From: SVFI01 sp045535935 | Lineage (GTDB): Bacteria > Bacillota > Clostridia > Lachnospirales > Lachnospiraceae | DNA length: 64,000 nt | Direction of reading: 5' to 3' | NCBI GenBank assembly: GCA_045535935.1 | Contig: JAZSMO010000030.1 | Span: forward strand, 46,880 to 110,879 | Shown: piece by piece, positions 33,985-43,092 of the stretch | How positions within the stretch are numbered: the stretch's first letter is position 1 | Layout: every line of letters begins with the position of its first letter | Notes under the pieces: model-generated | Databases searched by the model: none | What the model was told of the DNA's origin: nothing | The model's input: the letters and a program-made list of their open reading frames with translations, nothing else | Position numbers and translations under genes: made by a program

Positions 33985-35006
33985 GCAGCCTTTCCGGCGT
34001 ATCTTCCGATGGTATTTAATCCTTTTTGAATAATGTGGATACCGTCTTCCTGGAAGTAAGCATCGGATAAGCTGGTTGCTTTCGTTGTCAACATAGTAAA
34101 GTTTTTATTTGACTTGCACAGATCTTTCTGTGCTTTTTGTATGCGTTTAAATTTCTTGCCCATGGAATTTCCGCGGGTGTAATTGGCAATGCTGATAACC
34201 ATACACTGCTCAACCGGCGTCTTTTTCTTAATTTTATTATACATTTTGGTAAGATTATTTTTGTGTGTGCTCGCTTTCATGTTTGCAAAAGCATCATTTT
34301 CACCCTGCATCCATACCATGTATACATGTCCTGTTTTTAAATTTTTTGCCTCGACCACTTCTATGGCGGCATTCAATCTTTCAATCACACCTTTGTAGCG
34401 GAAATCTTTCCATGAAACGCTACCGGATCCGACACAGGAAGCCGGGACAGCGATGACCGGAGTTTTTGTCTGTTCATAGTATTTGTTGACAAAAGCAGTT
34501 ACCATAGAACCTCGGCAATAATCACCATTCATAAAATAACCATCATCCTGATTGTAACCGAAAGGTTCTTTTAATACAGAAAAGTCGTCGCGGTTGGTCA
34601 TATAGTTGTAAGCGTAGCCCGCACCCGGAGTCAGTTTAAGAGCCTCTCCGGCATTGCCGACGCCTGTCATGTTACTTTGACCGGCGAACACGATAATATC
34701 AACCGTATCGCGAATCTGCACGACACATTTATATTTTTTCTTTCCGACTTTTGCGGTTATGGTAGCTTTTCCCGGAGCTACTGCCGTAATTTCTCCAAAG
34801 GAGTTAACTTTTGCTATCTTTTTCTTGTTGGAAGACCATTTCACGGTCTTAGAGTTATTTTCTACTTTAAGAGTAAAGGTTTCCCCCGGCAACAAAGACA
34901 ATTCTTTGTAATTAAGCTTGGTGCCTGCTGCCATAACCGGCATAGCCTGGAAAAAGAAAAGAGCAAATGAAAACATAAATAATAAAAGTTTTACGTGTTT
35001 CTTCAT
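33960..35006 (-). CDS. Secreted sialate O-acetylesterase-like (SASA) protein with Big2 domain
   Basis: A 348-aa protein with a signal peptide (about 1-26, ending in AMPVMAA). Residues about 28-98 form a bacterial Ig-like group 2 domain (WSSNKKKIAKVNSFGEITAVAPGKATITA in parts). The rest is an SGNH/SASA esterase: GQSNMTGVG carries the nucleophile Ser, WMQGENDA is a conserved block, and DGIHIIQKG carries the catalytic His. Likely deacetylates glycans outside the cell, for example host sialic acids or xylan; the substrate is not decidable. Confidence 0.87.
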   Translation of the reverse strand: MKKHVKLLLFMFSFALFFFQAMPVMAAGTKLNYKELSLLPGETFTLKVENNSKTVKWSSNKKKIAKVNSFGEITAVAPGKATITAKVGKKKYKCVVQIRDTVDIIVFAGQSNMTGVGNAGEALKLTPGAGYAYNYMTNRDDFSVLKEPFGYNQDDGYFMNGDYCRGSMVTAFVNKYYEQTKTPVIAVPASCVGSGSVSWKDFRYKGVIERLNAAIEVVEAKNLKTGHVYMVWMQGENDAFANMKASTHKNNLTKMYNKIKKKTPVEQCMVISIANYTRGNSMGKKFKRIQKAQKDLCKSNKNFTMLTTKATSLSDAYFQEDGIHIIQKGLNTIGRYAGKAAGKYANSH

Positions 35007-35030
35007 TGGTAATCCCCCATAGATGATAAA

Positions 35031-35696
35031 TTAAAATGTTTTGATTTCCAGGTAACCGACCAGATTGTTTTTGTCGAATTCTTCCAAAATGCCTTCGGTC
35101 GGATCAAAGTAAGTTCCGTCGTACCATACGAGATAATGGCTGAAGCGGCCCATCTTTTCCATTAAAATTGCACATTTCGGAAATTGTACGTGGTCTCCGC
35201 TTGCGTATTCTATCGTATCTGCATGAGCAATACCCAGATAGTCAAGGGAAATGATCATACGCCCCATATTTGCCTGCCAGTCGCGGCAATGCATAACTTC
35301 ACATGCTTCGTCAAGAGTGATACCGGCGAGCATGGCGATACAGGTCTGTCCGCAGAGGCCGTCATTTGGCTGTGTGATTAATTTCATGCTGTCGACCTTG
35401 CGAATCGGATTATCCAGAGAATATGGACTGCTTCCGGAAACATTTGCCACATGCTCGATGACGCGGAATGTCACGTCACAGATCTCAGGAAGTTTATTGG
35501 CAAGTTCCTCGGTAAGAGGGATGTTGTAAAGACCTTTTCCGAGTGGTACCAGATCACAGGTAAATTCTTTGCCTTCTGCAGTTACTTCTACCGGGAAACT
35601 TCCCTGACCGGTACATACTTCCCATACATTGAAAGGGATTTTAATCAGATATGCGCCGTCTTCAAAAACGACTTTTCCTAAAAAATGATACTTCAT
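35031..35696 (-). CDS. DUF1905-like barrel fused to a cysteine-peptidase-like domain
   Basis: A 221-aa protein. Residues 1-75 look like the DUF1905 beta-barrel (FLGKVVFEDGAYLIKIPFNVW). Residues about 105-221 look papain/C39-like: NDGLCGQTCIAMLAG supplies a Gln/Cys region, FSHYLVWYDG the His and YFDPTEG the Asp. There is no signal peptide, so a cytoplasmic thiol protease or transferase is possible. ATG 35696 with GTGAGG upstream is preferred to the longer start. The function is inferred from motifs only. Confidence 0.65.
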   Translation of the reverse strand: MKYHFLGKVVFEDGAYLIKIPFNVWEVCTGQGSFPVEVTAEGKEFTCDLVPLGKGLYNIPLTEELANKLPEICDVTFRVIEHVANVSGSSPYSLDNPIRKVDSMKLITQPNDGLCGQTCIAMLAGITLDEACEVMHCRDWQANMGRMIISLDYLGIAHADTIEYASGDHVQFPKCAILMEKMGRFSHYLVWYDGTYFDPTEGILEEFDKNNLVGYLEIKTF

Positions 35697-35841
35697 ACAT
35701 TTAACCTCACTACATAGTTTCCTTCTCAAACGATGATATACTATATTTTACCACCGCTCCCCAATATCATACCATATATGTAAAATTTCGGAAAGACACA
35801 ATCCGTGAAATCGCTTTATAAAATGTAGCGGCGGAAAGGAA

Positions 35842-35870
35842 TTGACAGATATAGGCAGTGATGATAAAAA
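35842..35870 (+). promoter_or_regulatory. Candidate promoter of the Cof phosphatase gene
   Basis: A perfect TTGACA is followed after 17 bases by TAAAAA, a weak -10. Nothing else is recognised in 35697-35916. Confidence 0.4.
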
Positions 35871-35916
35871 AGAAGAGAAATAAATTGTAATTACGAAAAA
35901 AATACGGAGACTATAC

Positions 35917-36732
35917 ATGAAAGAGAAAGACACAAAAATACTTGTTCTTGATATTGACGGGACACTGACCAATTCCCAAAAGGAAATTACACCGCAGACA
36001 AAGGCCGGTATCATAAATATTATGGAAAGAGGACATAAGGTGATTCTGGCCTCCGGGCGTCCGACACCGGGAATGCGCCGTTACGCAGAGGAGCTGGAGC
36101 TGGAAAAATACGGCGGCTATCTTCTTTCCTTTAACGGCGGAAGAATCATTAACTGTAAAACAGGAGAGATTGTCTATCAGAAAATTTTACCATCTAATGT
36201 GATCGCCGGACTTTACAAATTTGCGATGAAGCAGAATCTTGGAATTGTCACTTATCTGGGAGATAATATTATCGTCGGAACAAGAATGGATGAATATATT
36301 GAACTCGAGTCACGCATTAACGGAATGCCTTGCAAAAAGGTGCAAAACTTTCCGCAGTACAAAGAATACAGTCTGAATAAATGTCTGATGACTGCGCCGC
36401 CGGAAAAAGCGAAGCAGTATGAAAAACAGTTACAGGAAATGTATGGCGATGTGCTCAGTATTTATCGTTCCGAGCCGTTTTTTATCGAGATTATGCCAAA
36501 GAATGTGGATAAAGCCCGCTCGCTTGACCGGATGCTGGAGACCGTCGGTCTCACCAGAGAAAATACCATCTGCTGCGGTGATGGATTCAATGATATGACG
36601 ATGATTCAGTATGCGGGCGTGGGAGTAGCCATGGCTAACGCTCAGGAGGAAGTAAAAAAATCCGCAGATTTTATTACGAAATCCAATGACGAGGACGGAA
36701 TTGTGACCGTCATCGACAAATTTATTCTTTAA
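35917..36732 (+). CDS. Cof-type HAD sugar-phosphate phosphatase
   Basis: A 271-aa HAD IIB phosphatase of the Cof/YidA type: motif I LDIDGTLTNS, motif II Ser in ILASGRPTPGM, and motif IV GDGFNDMTMI. A large C2 cap lies between about 85 and 190. These enzymes dephosphorylate various sugar and cofactor phosphates. GGAG precedes the ATG. The stop overlaps the convergent HD-GYP gene by 11 bases with no terminator visible between them. Confidence 0.92.
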   Translation: MKEKDTKILVLDIDGTLTNSQKEITPQTKAGIINIMERGHKVILASGRPTPGMRRYAEELELEKYGGYLLSFNGGRIINCKTGEIVYQKILPSNVIAGLYKFAMKQNLGIVTYLGDNIIVGTRMDEYIELESRINGMPCKKVQNFPQYKEYSLNKCLMTAPPEKAKQYEKQLQEMYGDVLSIYRSEPFFIEIMPKNVDKARSLDRMLETVGLTRENTICCGDGFNDMTMIQYAGVGVAMANAQEEVKKSADFITKSNDEDGIVTVIDKFIL

Positions 36733-37774
36733 TTGAAATTTCCGGATTTTTTGACAAATCCAAATCATAGAGTGCAACGTTGTCGATACCCTGTGTGTCA
36801 TCAATGACACGGACAATCGGACGGAAAGGCTGGCCGGGTACTTGTTCTTTTACAATGCCGTGGGTTCCGTCAGACAGATAAACGACAATTCCGTTCGGAT
36901 AAACAGCAACGTGATCAAATAGACAAGCAACTAACTTTTTGCTCAGTTTACCGTTGGAGGCGTCTTCGTTTAAAATTCGATATGCTTTCAAATTACTCAT
37001 GCTTTTGCGATAGCAGCGTTTGCTTGTGAGAGCGTCATACATATCTGCCACAGCGGTAATTTGTGCATACAGATGAATATCTTTTTCTTTCAGATTGTTC
37101 GGATAACCGGATCCGTCCAGACGCTCATGATGCTGAAGTGCAATCAGTCTGGATTCTTCCGGAAGAATTCCGTTTTGAGTAAGCAGCTTGTACCCAAAAG
37201 TGGAATGTTCTTTGATATGGGAATATTCCTCGGATGTGAGAGAAGCTGCTTTCAAAAGAATCGATTCATTCAGATCTACTTTCCCGATATCATGTAAAAT
37301 AGCACCTTTTGCGAGGAAGTATAATTCTTTCTTGGACAATCCTTTGCGCATACCAATCAAAATACAGTAAATCGTCGTATTGACACAGTGTACCATGGTA
37401 CCGTCGTCGATGGTTGCAATGTGATAAAGACTGGCGATGATATCTTCTTCTGCCAGAATATCATTAATTAGGGTTTGAAGCGCCTCATCAAGGATTGCAG
37501 GGTCGAAATTCCCCTGCTCCTGCAGGCGTTGGAAAACAGTGGAAATTGCATTTTGACATTTTTCCCTCGTCTCATCGCGGACTGCATCCGGGATTTCAAT
37601 GTCCTTTGAGATTTTATCCCTCACATACAGAGACAGAACACCCAAATTACTTAACTGTCCTTTGTATTTGGTCAGATGATCCATACCACGTTCCAGAATC
37701 AAGCGTGTGCCCTGATAGATCGGTTTTGCCAATATCATATTGTCGTTCAGTTCATTTAAAGCTACGCGTCTCAT
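36722..37774 (-). CDS. HD-GYP domain phosphodiesterase, intact motifs
   Basis: A 350-aa protein. After an N-terminal domain (about 1-125, beginning RRVALNELNDNMILAKPIYQG), the HD-GYP domain shows the early His (VHCVNTT), ILHDIGKVDL, HSTFGYKLL, and QHHERLDGSGYP, all expected metal and substrate residues. Such enzymes degrade cyclic-di-GMP, or related dinucleotides, and so act on motility and pili. A C-terminal 60-residue tail follows. A related protein lies at 49.9 kb. It is 13 bp downstream of murG. Confidence 0.9.
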   Translation of the reverse strand: MRRVALNELNDNMILAKPIYQGTRLILERGMDHLTKYKGQLSNLGVLSLYVRDKISKDIEIPDAVRDETREKCQNAISTVFQRLQEQGNFDPAILDEALQTLINDILAEEDIIASLYHIATIDDGTMVHCVNTTIYCILIGMRKGLSKKELYFLAKGAILHDIGKVDLNESILLKAASLTSEEYSHIKEHSTFGYKLLTQNGILPEESRLIALQHHERLDGSGYPNNLKEKDIHLYAQITAVADMYDALTSKRCYRKSMSNLKAYRILNEDASNGKLSKKLVACLFDHVAVYPNGIVVYLSDGTHGIVKEQVPGQPFRPIVRVIDDTQGIDNVALYDLDLSKNPEISIKE

Positions 37775-37787
37775 GTGAAGTCCTTTT

Positions 37788-38858
37788 TTATTCGTCTTGC
37801 GTAATCACAGATTCTATCAGTTTTGTAATCGTTTCAATAGAACCCAGCTGGTTACTTTTTTCCATGTTTTCGATATAAGATTGACGGGTAAAATATAATT
37901 CATGTACTTTATCCGTAAGTAACTTTTCGGTGATGTCATCCTCCTCCAAAACGATGGAGAAGCCCTGTGATTCAAATGATTTTGCATTTAAAATCTGGTC
38001 TCCGCGGCTTCCGCTTGAGAGAGGAATCAGAAGATTTGGTTTTTTCAGTGCCAGAAGCTCGCAGATGGCGTTGGCTCCGGCGCGGCTGATCACAATGTCA
38101 GCCATGGCAAACAAATCCTTCAGCTCGGATTTGACATATTCAAACTGTTTGTAGCCTTTGGTTGTCAGGAGCAGATTATCTACTTTGCCCTGTCCGCACA
38201 GATGTACCACCTGGAAATCTTCCAGAAGCTGCGGGAGAGCATCCCGGACCGCTTTGTTGACATTGGCCGCGCCGAGACTTCCGCCGATAACCATAATGAC
38301 CGGAAGATTGGCGGTAAATCCGCAAAGCTCTAATCCGGCGATCTTATTTCCTTTTTTCAGTTCCTCGCGGATCGGGGAACCGGTGAGAACGGCTTTATCT
38401 TCCGGGAGATCATGCAGCGTCTCAGGGAAGTTACAGCATATCTTGGTTGCGACCGGGATACAAAGCTTGTTGGCCAAACCCGGTGTCATATCCGATTCGT
38501 GAATAATACAAGGAATTTTTAATGCTGCTGCCGCACGAACGACCGGTACGGAGACAAAGCCTCCCTTGCTGAATACCACGTCCGGCTGAATCTGCTTTAA
38601 TATTTTTTTGGCTTCCGCATAACCTTTCATAACGCGGAACGGATCGGAAAAGTTTTTGACGTCAAAATAGCGGCGCAATTTTCCGGTGGAAATACCGTAA
38701 TACGGAATTTCAAAATCTTCGATTAATTTTTTTTCGATTCCGTCGTAGGAACCGATATAGTGAATGTCATAGTCAAGCTCTCTCAACCGAGGGAGAAGAG
38801 CGATATTCGGTGTTACATGTCCGGCGGTTCCGCCACCTGTCAAAACAATTCGTTTCAT
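37788..38858 (-). CDS. murG: UDP-GlcNAc transferase of lipid II synthesis
   Basis: A 356-aa GT28 glycosyltransferase that adds GlcNAc to lipid I at the inner membrane face. GGGTAGHVTPN near the N-terminus, GGSLGAANVN and the ELLALKKPNLLIPL donor-site segment are diagnostic. ATG 38858 with TTGGAG upstream is preferred; the longer frame would start at a TTG. murG is normally in the division and cell-wall cluster; here it sits between a TSCPD gene and an HD-GYP gene. Confidence 0.94.
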   Translation of the reverse strand: MKRIVLTGGGTAGHVTPNIALLPRLRELDYDIHYIGSYDGIEKKLIEDFEIPYYGISTGKLRRYFDVKNFSDPFRVMKGYAEAKKILKQIQPDVVFSKGGFVSVPVVRAAAALKIPCIIHESDMTPGLANKLCIPVATKICCNFPETLHDLPEDKAVLTGSPIREELKKGNKIAGLELCGFTANLPVIMVIGGSLGAANVNKAVRDALPQLLEDFQVVHLCGQGKVDNLLLTTKGYKQFEYVKSELKDLFAMADIVISRAGANAICELLALKKPNLLIPLSSGSRGDQILNAKSFESQGFSIVLEEDDITEKLLTDKVHELYFTRQSYIENMEKSNQLGSIETITKLIESVITQDE

Positions 38859-38885
38859 AGTAGGATGCTCCAATTCTGTTAAAAT

Positions 38886-39125
38886 TTATAAGTTGAGTGA
38901 TTCTAAAGCCTGTGCTAACTGATCCGGACAGGAGGTATTTTTAAATCCGCAACGGATTCCTTTCAGTCGGGAAACCGCATCTTCTACCTTCATACCTTCC
39001 ACCAGTCTGGAAATTCCCTGAAGATTACCGTTGCAACCACCTGTAAAATTTACGGAGCGGATTACATTTCCATCCACTTCGATGTCTATGGCGCTGGAAC
39101 AGACGCCGCTTGGTTTATATCTCAT
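38886..39125 (-). CDS. TSCPD domain protein
   Basis: A 79-aa stand-alone TSCPD protein (TIGR03905-type, from memory). Conserved cysteines lie in GVCSSAIDIEV, GGCNGNLQGI and RCGFKNTSCPDQ, the last giving the domain name. The same fold ends some ribonucleotide reductases and may bind metal. Function unknown. AGAGGT precedes ATG 39125. Confidence 0.85.
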   Translation of the reverse strand: MRYKPSGVCSSAIDIEVDGNVIRSVNFTGGCNGNLQGISRLVEGMKVEDAVSRLKGIRCGFKNTSCPDQLAQALESLNL

Positions 39126-39250
39126 AAAAGATGACCTCTTTTCTAAAAATTTTCTTAAATGGATAATCATTACAATTATATCAAAACGAAGTTATTTTAA
39201 AAGTATTTTTTATAAAAATATGCATTTTATATGCAAAATACACGAATTAC

Positions 39251-39279
39251 TTGCAAAACGAAAGTTCATTTGCTAAACT
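39251..39279 (+). promoter_or_regulatory. Sigma-A promoter of pgi
   Basis: TTGCAA and TAAACT are separated by 17 bases, about 40 bp before the start codon. The upstream A+T-rich block contains an ATGCAT/ATGCAA near-palindrome of unknown meaning. Confidence 0.6.
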
Positions 39280-39317
39280 TAAGCTGTTTCTAAAGAAAAT
39301 TAAAAGGAGCGAGAAAA

Positions 39318-40667
39318 ATGAGCAGTAAAGTAACATTTGATTATTCAAAAGCAACTTCTTTCATCAGTGAAAACGAAGTAGCTCTGATGAAAAACATTAC
39401 AATGGACGCAAAAGAAATGTTAGTGTCTAAGGAAGGTGCAGGTAACGATTTCCTCGGATGGATCGATCTTCCTGTAAACTATGATAAAGAAGAGTTTGCA
39501 CGCATTAAAAAGGCGGCAGAAAAAATCCAGAACGATTCCGAAGTACTTCTTGTAATCGGTATCGGCGGATCTTACCTCGGAGCAAGAGCTGCGATTGAAT
39601 TTTTGAGACACAGTTTCTACAATAACATTCCGAAGGATCAGAGAAAGACACCTGAAATTTACTTTGTTGGTAATTCTATCAGCTCTACTTATATTAAGCA
39701 TCTTATGGATGTCATCGGAGACAGAGATTTCTCTATCAACATGATTTCCAAGTCTGGTACAACCACAGAGCCGGCTATCGCTTTCCGTGTATTCCGCAAA
39801 ATGATGGAAGAAAAATACGGCAAAGAAGAAGCAGCAAAGAGAATCTATGCGACAACAGACAAAGCAAAGGGATCTTTAAAAGGTCTTGCAACAGAAGAAG
39901 GATTTGAGACATTCGTTGTTCCGGATGATATCGGAGGACGTTTCTCTGTGCTTACAGCAGTAGGTTTACTTCCGATCGCTGTATCCGGCGCAGATATCGA
40001 CAAATTAATGGAAGGTGCTGCAAGCGGACGTGAAAACGCCCTGAATCTTCCGTACGAAGAAAACGATGCTTTATTATATGCATCTGTTCGTAATGCGCTT
40101 CATCGTAAAGGTAAAGCGATCGAAATTCTTGCAAACTATGAGCCATGCTTCCATTTCGTAGCTGAGTGGTGGAAACAGTTATATGGCGAGTCAGAAGGAA
40201 AAGACCAGAAAGGTATCTATCCTTCCAGCGTAGATCTTACAACAGATTTACATTCTATGGGACAGTTCATTCAGGACGGTGCCAGAAATATGTTTGAAAC
40301 TGTAGTTGACATTGAAACATCTCGTGAAGAAATTCTCATCGAGGAAGAGCCTGTGGATCTTGACGGACTGAACTATCTGACAGGAAAAACAGTGGACTTC
40401 GTAAATAAATCTGCTATGAACGGAACCATTCTCGCTCATACAGACGGTAACGTACCGAACTTAAAAGTTAACATTCCGGAAGTAAATGAGTTCTATTTAG
40501 GACAGTTATTCTACTTCTTTGAGTTTGCGTGCGGAGTATCCGGATACATTCTCGGTGTAAATCCATTTAATCAGCCGGGTGTAGAGAGCTACAAGAAAAA
40601 TATGTTTGCTCTTCTCGGAAAACCTGGTTTCGAAGCGCAGAGAGAAGAACTCTTGAAGAGACTTTAA
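39318..40667 (+). CDS. pgi: Glucose-6-phosphate isomerase
   Basis: A 449-aa PGI of the short bacterial type. GIGGSYLGARAAIEF, the phosphate loop SKSGTTTEPAIAFR and GGRFSVLTAVGLLP are diagnostic blocks. It interconverts glucose-6-phosphate and fructose-6-phosphate. AAAGGAGCGAG precedes the ATG. Monocistronic, with its own promoter and terminator, and codon use that looks more optimised than its neighbours, consistent with high expression. Confidence 0.97.
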   Translation: MSSKVTFDYSKATSFISENEVALMKNITMDAKEMLVSKEGAGNDFLGWIDLPVNYDKEEFARIKKAAEKIQNDSEVLLVIGIGGSYLGARAAIEFLRHSFYNNIPKDQRKTPEIYFVGNSISSTYIKHLMDVIGDRDFSINMISKSGTTTEPAIAFRVFRKMMEEKYGKEEAAKRIYATTDKAKGSLKGLATEEGFETFVVPDDIGGRFSVLTAVGLLPIAVSGADIDKLMEGAASGRENALNLPYEENDALLYASVRNALHRKGKAIEILANYEPCFHFVAEWWKQLYGESEGKDQKGIYPSSVDLTTDLHSMGQFIQDGARNMFETVVDIETSREEILIEEEPVDLDGLNYLTGKTVDFVNKSAMNGTILAHTDGNVPNLKVNIPEVNEFYLGQLFYFFEFACGVSGYILGVNPFNQPGVESYKKNMFALLGKPGFEAQREELLKRL

Positions 40668-40696
40668 TTCTTTGCGTGAGATGATTTTTTGATGAT

Positions 40697-40749
40697 AAAG
40701 GCTGCGGTTTCCTGCTGCGATTAGGTGGCATGAAATTCGCGGTCTTTTT
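40697..40749 (+). terminator. Terminator after pgi
   Basis: AAAGGCTGCG pairs with CGCGGTCTTT (two G-T pairs) around a long loop, followed by a T run. It ends 20 bp before the MATE start. Confidence 0.55.
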
Positions 40750-40768
40750 GTGCGAAGAAGGAGGCACA

Positions 40769-42157
40769 ATGAGTATGAAAAAATTAATCGGAACGAAAGA
40801 CTTTTATAAAAAAGTTCTGTTTATCGCCATTCCGATCATGATACAGAATGGAATCACCAACTTTGTCAGCATGCTGGACAATATCATGGTGGGACAGATC
40901 GGAACGGATCAGATGTCCGGCGTGGCCATTGTCAATCAGCTGATGTTTGTATTCAATATTTGTATTTTCGGCGGCATTTCCGGTGCGGGTATTTTTACGG
41001 CCCAGTTTTACGGAAAAGGTGATCAGGAAGGAATTCGCAATACCTTCCGCTTTAAGGTGTATGCTTGTGCCCTTTTGACGATGATTGCTACTCTGCTTTT
41101 TGTCTTTGCGGATGATTTACTTATCTCACTTTATCTGCATGAGGGAGGAGAGGTCGGAAACCTGGCACTGACGCTTGGCTATGGGAAGGAATACCTCCGA
41201 ATTATGCTTTTGGGATTAATCCCGTTTGCAATCAGTCAGGTATATGCTTCTACCCTGCGTGAATGCGGTGAGACCATTCTGCCCATGGTGGCGGGTGTCA
41301 TAGCGGTCTTTGTCAATCTGGGACTGAATTATATTCTGATTTTCGGAAATTTCGGCGCACCGAAGCTGGGAGCAAACGGTGCAGCGATCGCCACGGTCAT
41401 TGCAAGATTTATTGAAATGGGTATCGTTGTAATCCGGACCCATGTGAAAAGTTTAAAATACAAATTTATCGTGGGGATATACCGGACGATGCGTATACCG
41501 GGAGAGCTTGTGAAAGTAATTCTGGTAAAAGGTTTACCGCTCATGATAAATGAGATTTTATGGGCGGTGGGAACAGCAACCATTGTACAGTGCTATGCAT
41601 ATCGCGGGCTTGTTGTGGTGGCAGCACAAAATATTACCTCTACTATCTTTAACGTGTTCAATATTGTTTATATTGCACTGGGAAGCAGTATTTCTATTAT
41701 CATCGGGCAGCTTCTCGGAGCCGGAAAGAAGGAAGAAGCAAAAGAGAAAGATTTCCAGCTCATTGCTTTTTCCGTTGCCACCTGTGGAGTTATCGGATTG
41801 CTTATGGCATCTTTTTCCAAAGCCTTCCCGGCCCTTTATAACACGGAGCAGCAGGTAAAAGACCTTGCAACGGCGTTTATTTTGGTATCAACGCTTACGA
41901 TGCCGATACAGGCTTTTAACCATGCATCCTATTTTACCTTGCGCAGCGGCGGAAAAACATGGATTACATTCATCTTTGACAGTGTATTTATCTGGGTGAT
42001 TGTAGTACCGTTCGCCTACCTCCTGTCGCGGTTTACACCCCTCGGTATTATCATGGTATACCTGTTGGTGCAATCCATCGAGATTATCAAAAGTGTGATT
42101 GGTTTCTTTATGGTAAAAAGCGATATGTGGCTTCAAAATATGGTGGATGAGCTTTAG
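40769..42157 (+). CDS. MATE-family efflux transporter
   Basis: A 462-aa transporter with 12 predicted helices in two similar halves (IPIMIQNGITNFVSMLDNIMVG opening the first, KGLPLMINEILWAVG opening the second). MATE proteins export drugs or metabolites with Na+ or H+. AAGGAGG supports ATG 40769. The substrate is unknown. Confidence 0.93.
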   Translation: MSMKKLIGTKDFYKKVLFIAIPIMIQNGITNFVSMLDNIMVGQIGTDQMSGVAIVNQLMFVFNICIFGGISGAGIFTAQFYGKGDQEGIRNTFRFKVYACALLTMIATLLFVFADDLLISLYLHEGGEVGNLALTLGYGKEYLRIMLLGLIPFAISQVYASTLRECGETILPMVAGVIAVFVNLGLNYILIFGNFGAPKLGANGAAIATVIARFIEMGIVVIRTHVKSLKYKFIVGIYRTMRIPGELVKVILVKGLPLMINEILWAVGTATIVQCYAYRGLVVVAAQNITSTIFNVFNIVYIALGSSISIIIGQLLGAGKKEEAKEKDFQLIAFSVATCGVIGLLMASFSKAFPALYNTEQQVKDLATAFILVSTLTMPIQAFNHASYFTLRSGGKTWITFIFDSVFIWVIVVPFAYLLSRFTPLGIIMVYLLVQSIEIIKSVIGFFMVKSDMWLQNMVDEL

Positions 42158-42168
42158 GAGGATATTTA

Positions 42169-42197
42169 TTGACACAATTTAAACTTGAGTGTAAAAT
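42169..42197 (+). promoter_or_regulatory. Promoter of the HTH-DUF3990 module
   Basis: A perfect TTGACA is followed after 17 bases by TAAAAT. The -10 box lies inside a nested palindrome. Confidence 0.75.
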
Positions 42198-42214
42198 AGT
42201 TTACAAACAAGTTT
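42181..42214 (+). promoter_or_regulatory. 34-bp nested palindromic operator
   Basis: AAACTTG, 2 bases, TGTAAA, 4 bases, TTTACA, 2 bases, CAAGTTT: every arm base has its symmetric partner. It covers the -10 region and early transcribed sequence of the HTH-DUF3990 gene, the expected place for an autorepressor site. Confidence 0.75.
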
Positions 42215-42234
42215 GAAAGGCAGGGGATATTGTC

Positions 42235-43092
42235 ATGAACTATCATATTATTCAGGACATAGAAACGGTTATGGAGCTGACAGAGCTTTCTGCGGAAGCG
42301 TTTGCAAAGCAGCTCGGTGTGTCCAGAATGACTTTAAATAACTGGCTTTCAGGAAAAAAAGAGATCAGCGAAAAGAATATATCCGCCTTTTATGATTACA
42401 CTTTTAACAGGGGAATCCGTCTGAATAAGATTAAGGAGCAGTTATACGCGGAAGAGATAGAGAATGGGTCACAGGTGCTTCTTTTTCACGGAGCCAAGAC
42501 CCGGATAGAAGGTGATTTAAGTCTTGACAAAAGCAAACAAAAAAATGATTTCGGACCGGGATTTTATTGCGGAGAAAGCTTGGAACAGTCCGCCATGTTT
42601 GTCGCCACATATCCTTCATCATCTCTATATATGATTAAGTTTGATCGCAAAGGCTTAAAGGGAAAAGATTTTGGCGTTAACAGGGATTGGATGCTGATGA
42701 TTGCATACTACAGACAGCGCCTGGGCGTGTATGCAGATTCTGAAATCATACAAGCACTTATGGAAGAAATGCAGGGAATTGATTATATTGTAGCTCCTAT
42801 TGCAGACAATCGGATGTTTGAAATCATTGACCAATTTATCGACGGAGAGATTACAGATATTCAGTGTAGGCATTGTCTTTCCGCAACCAATTTGGGTAAG
42901 CAATATGTTTTTGTGTCAGACAAAGCGCTGCGTCAGGTAGAACTTTTGGAAAGATGTTATTTGACCGCAGAGGAAAAAGAGTCCTATTTATTATCCCGCC
43001 GGGAGAACTATGAATTAAATAGGGACAAGGTAAAGATTGCACGTAAACAATACAGGAACCAAGGCAAGTATATAGAGGATATCTTAAAATGA
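42235..43092 (+). CDS. HTH + DUF3990 (ADP-ribosyltransferase-like) protein
   Basis: A 285-aa two-domain protein. Residues about 15-55 are a helix-turn-helix (AFAKQLGVSRMTLNNWLSGKK). Residues about 75-235 match DUF3990, placed in the ART fold: VLLFHGAKTRI, NDFGPGFYCG, QSAMFVA, then DYIVAPIADNRMFEIIDQFI and QYVFVSDKALRQVELL. Fusion to a DNA-binding domain, a palindromic operator and a coupled partner gene make a toxin-antitoxin-like role likely. NAD use is inferred from the family. Weak ribosome site AGGGGA. Confidence 0.78.
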   Translation: MNYHIIQDIETVMELTELSAEAFAKQLGVSRMTLNNWLSGKKEISEKNISAFYDYTFNRGIRLNKIKEQLYAEEIENGSQVLLFHGAKTRIEGDLSLDKSKQKNDFGPGFYCGESLEQSAMFVATYPSSSLYMIKFDRKGLKGKDFGVNRDWMLMIAYYRQRLGVYADSEIIQALMEEMQGIDYIVAPIADNRMFEIIDQFIDGEITDIQCRHCLSATNLGKQYVFVSDKALRQVELLERCYLTAEEKESYLLSRRENYELNRDKVKIARKQYRNQGKYIEDILK

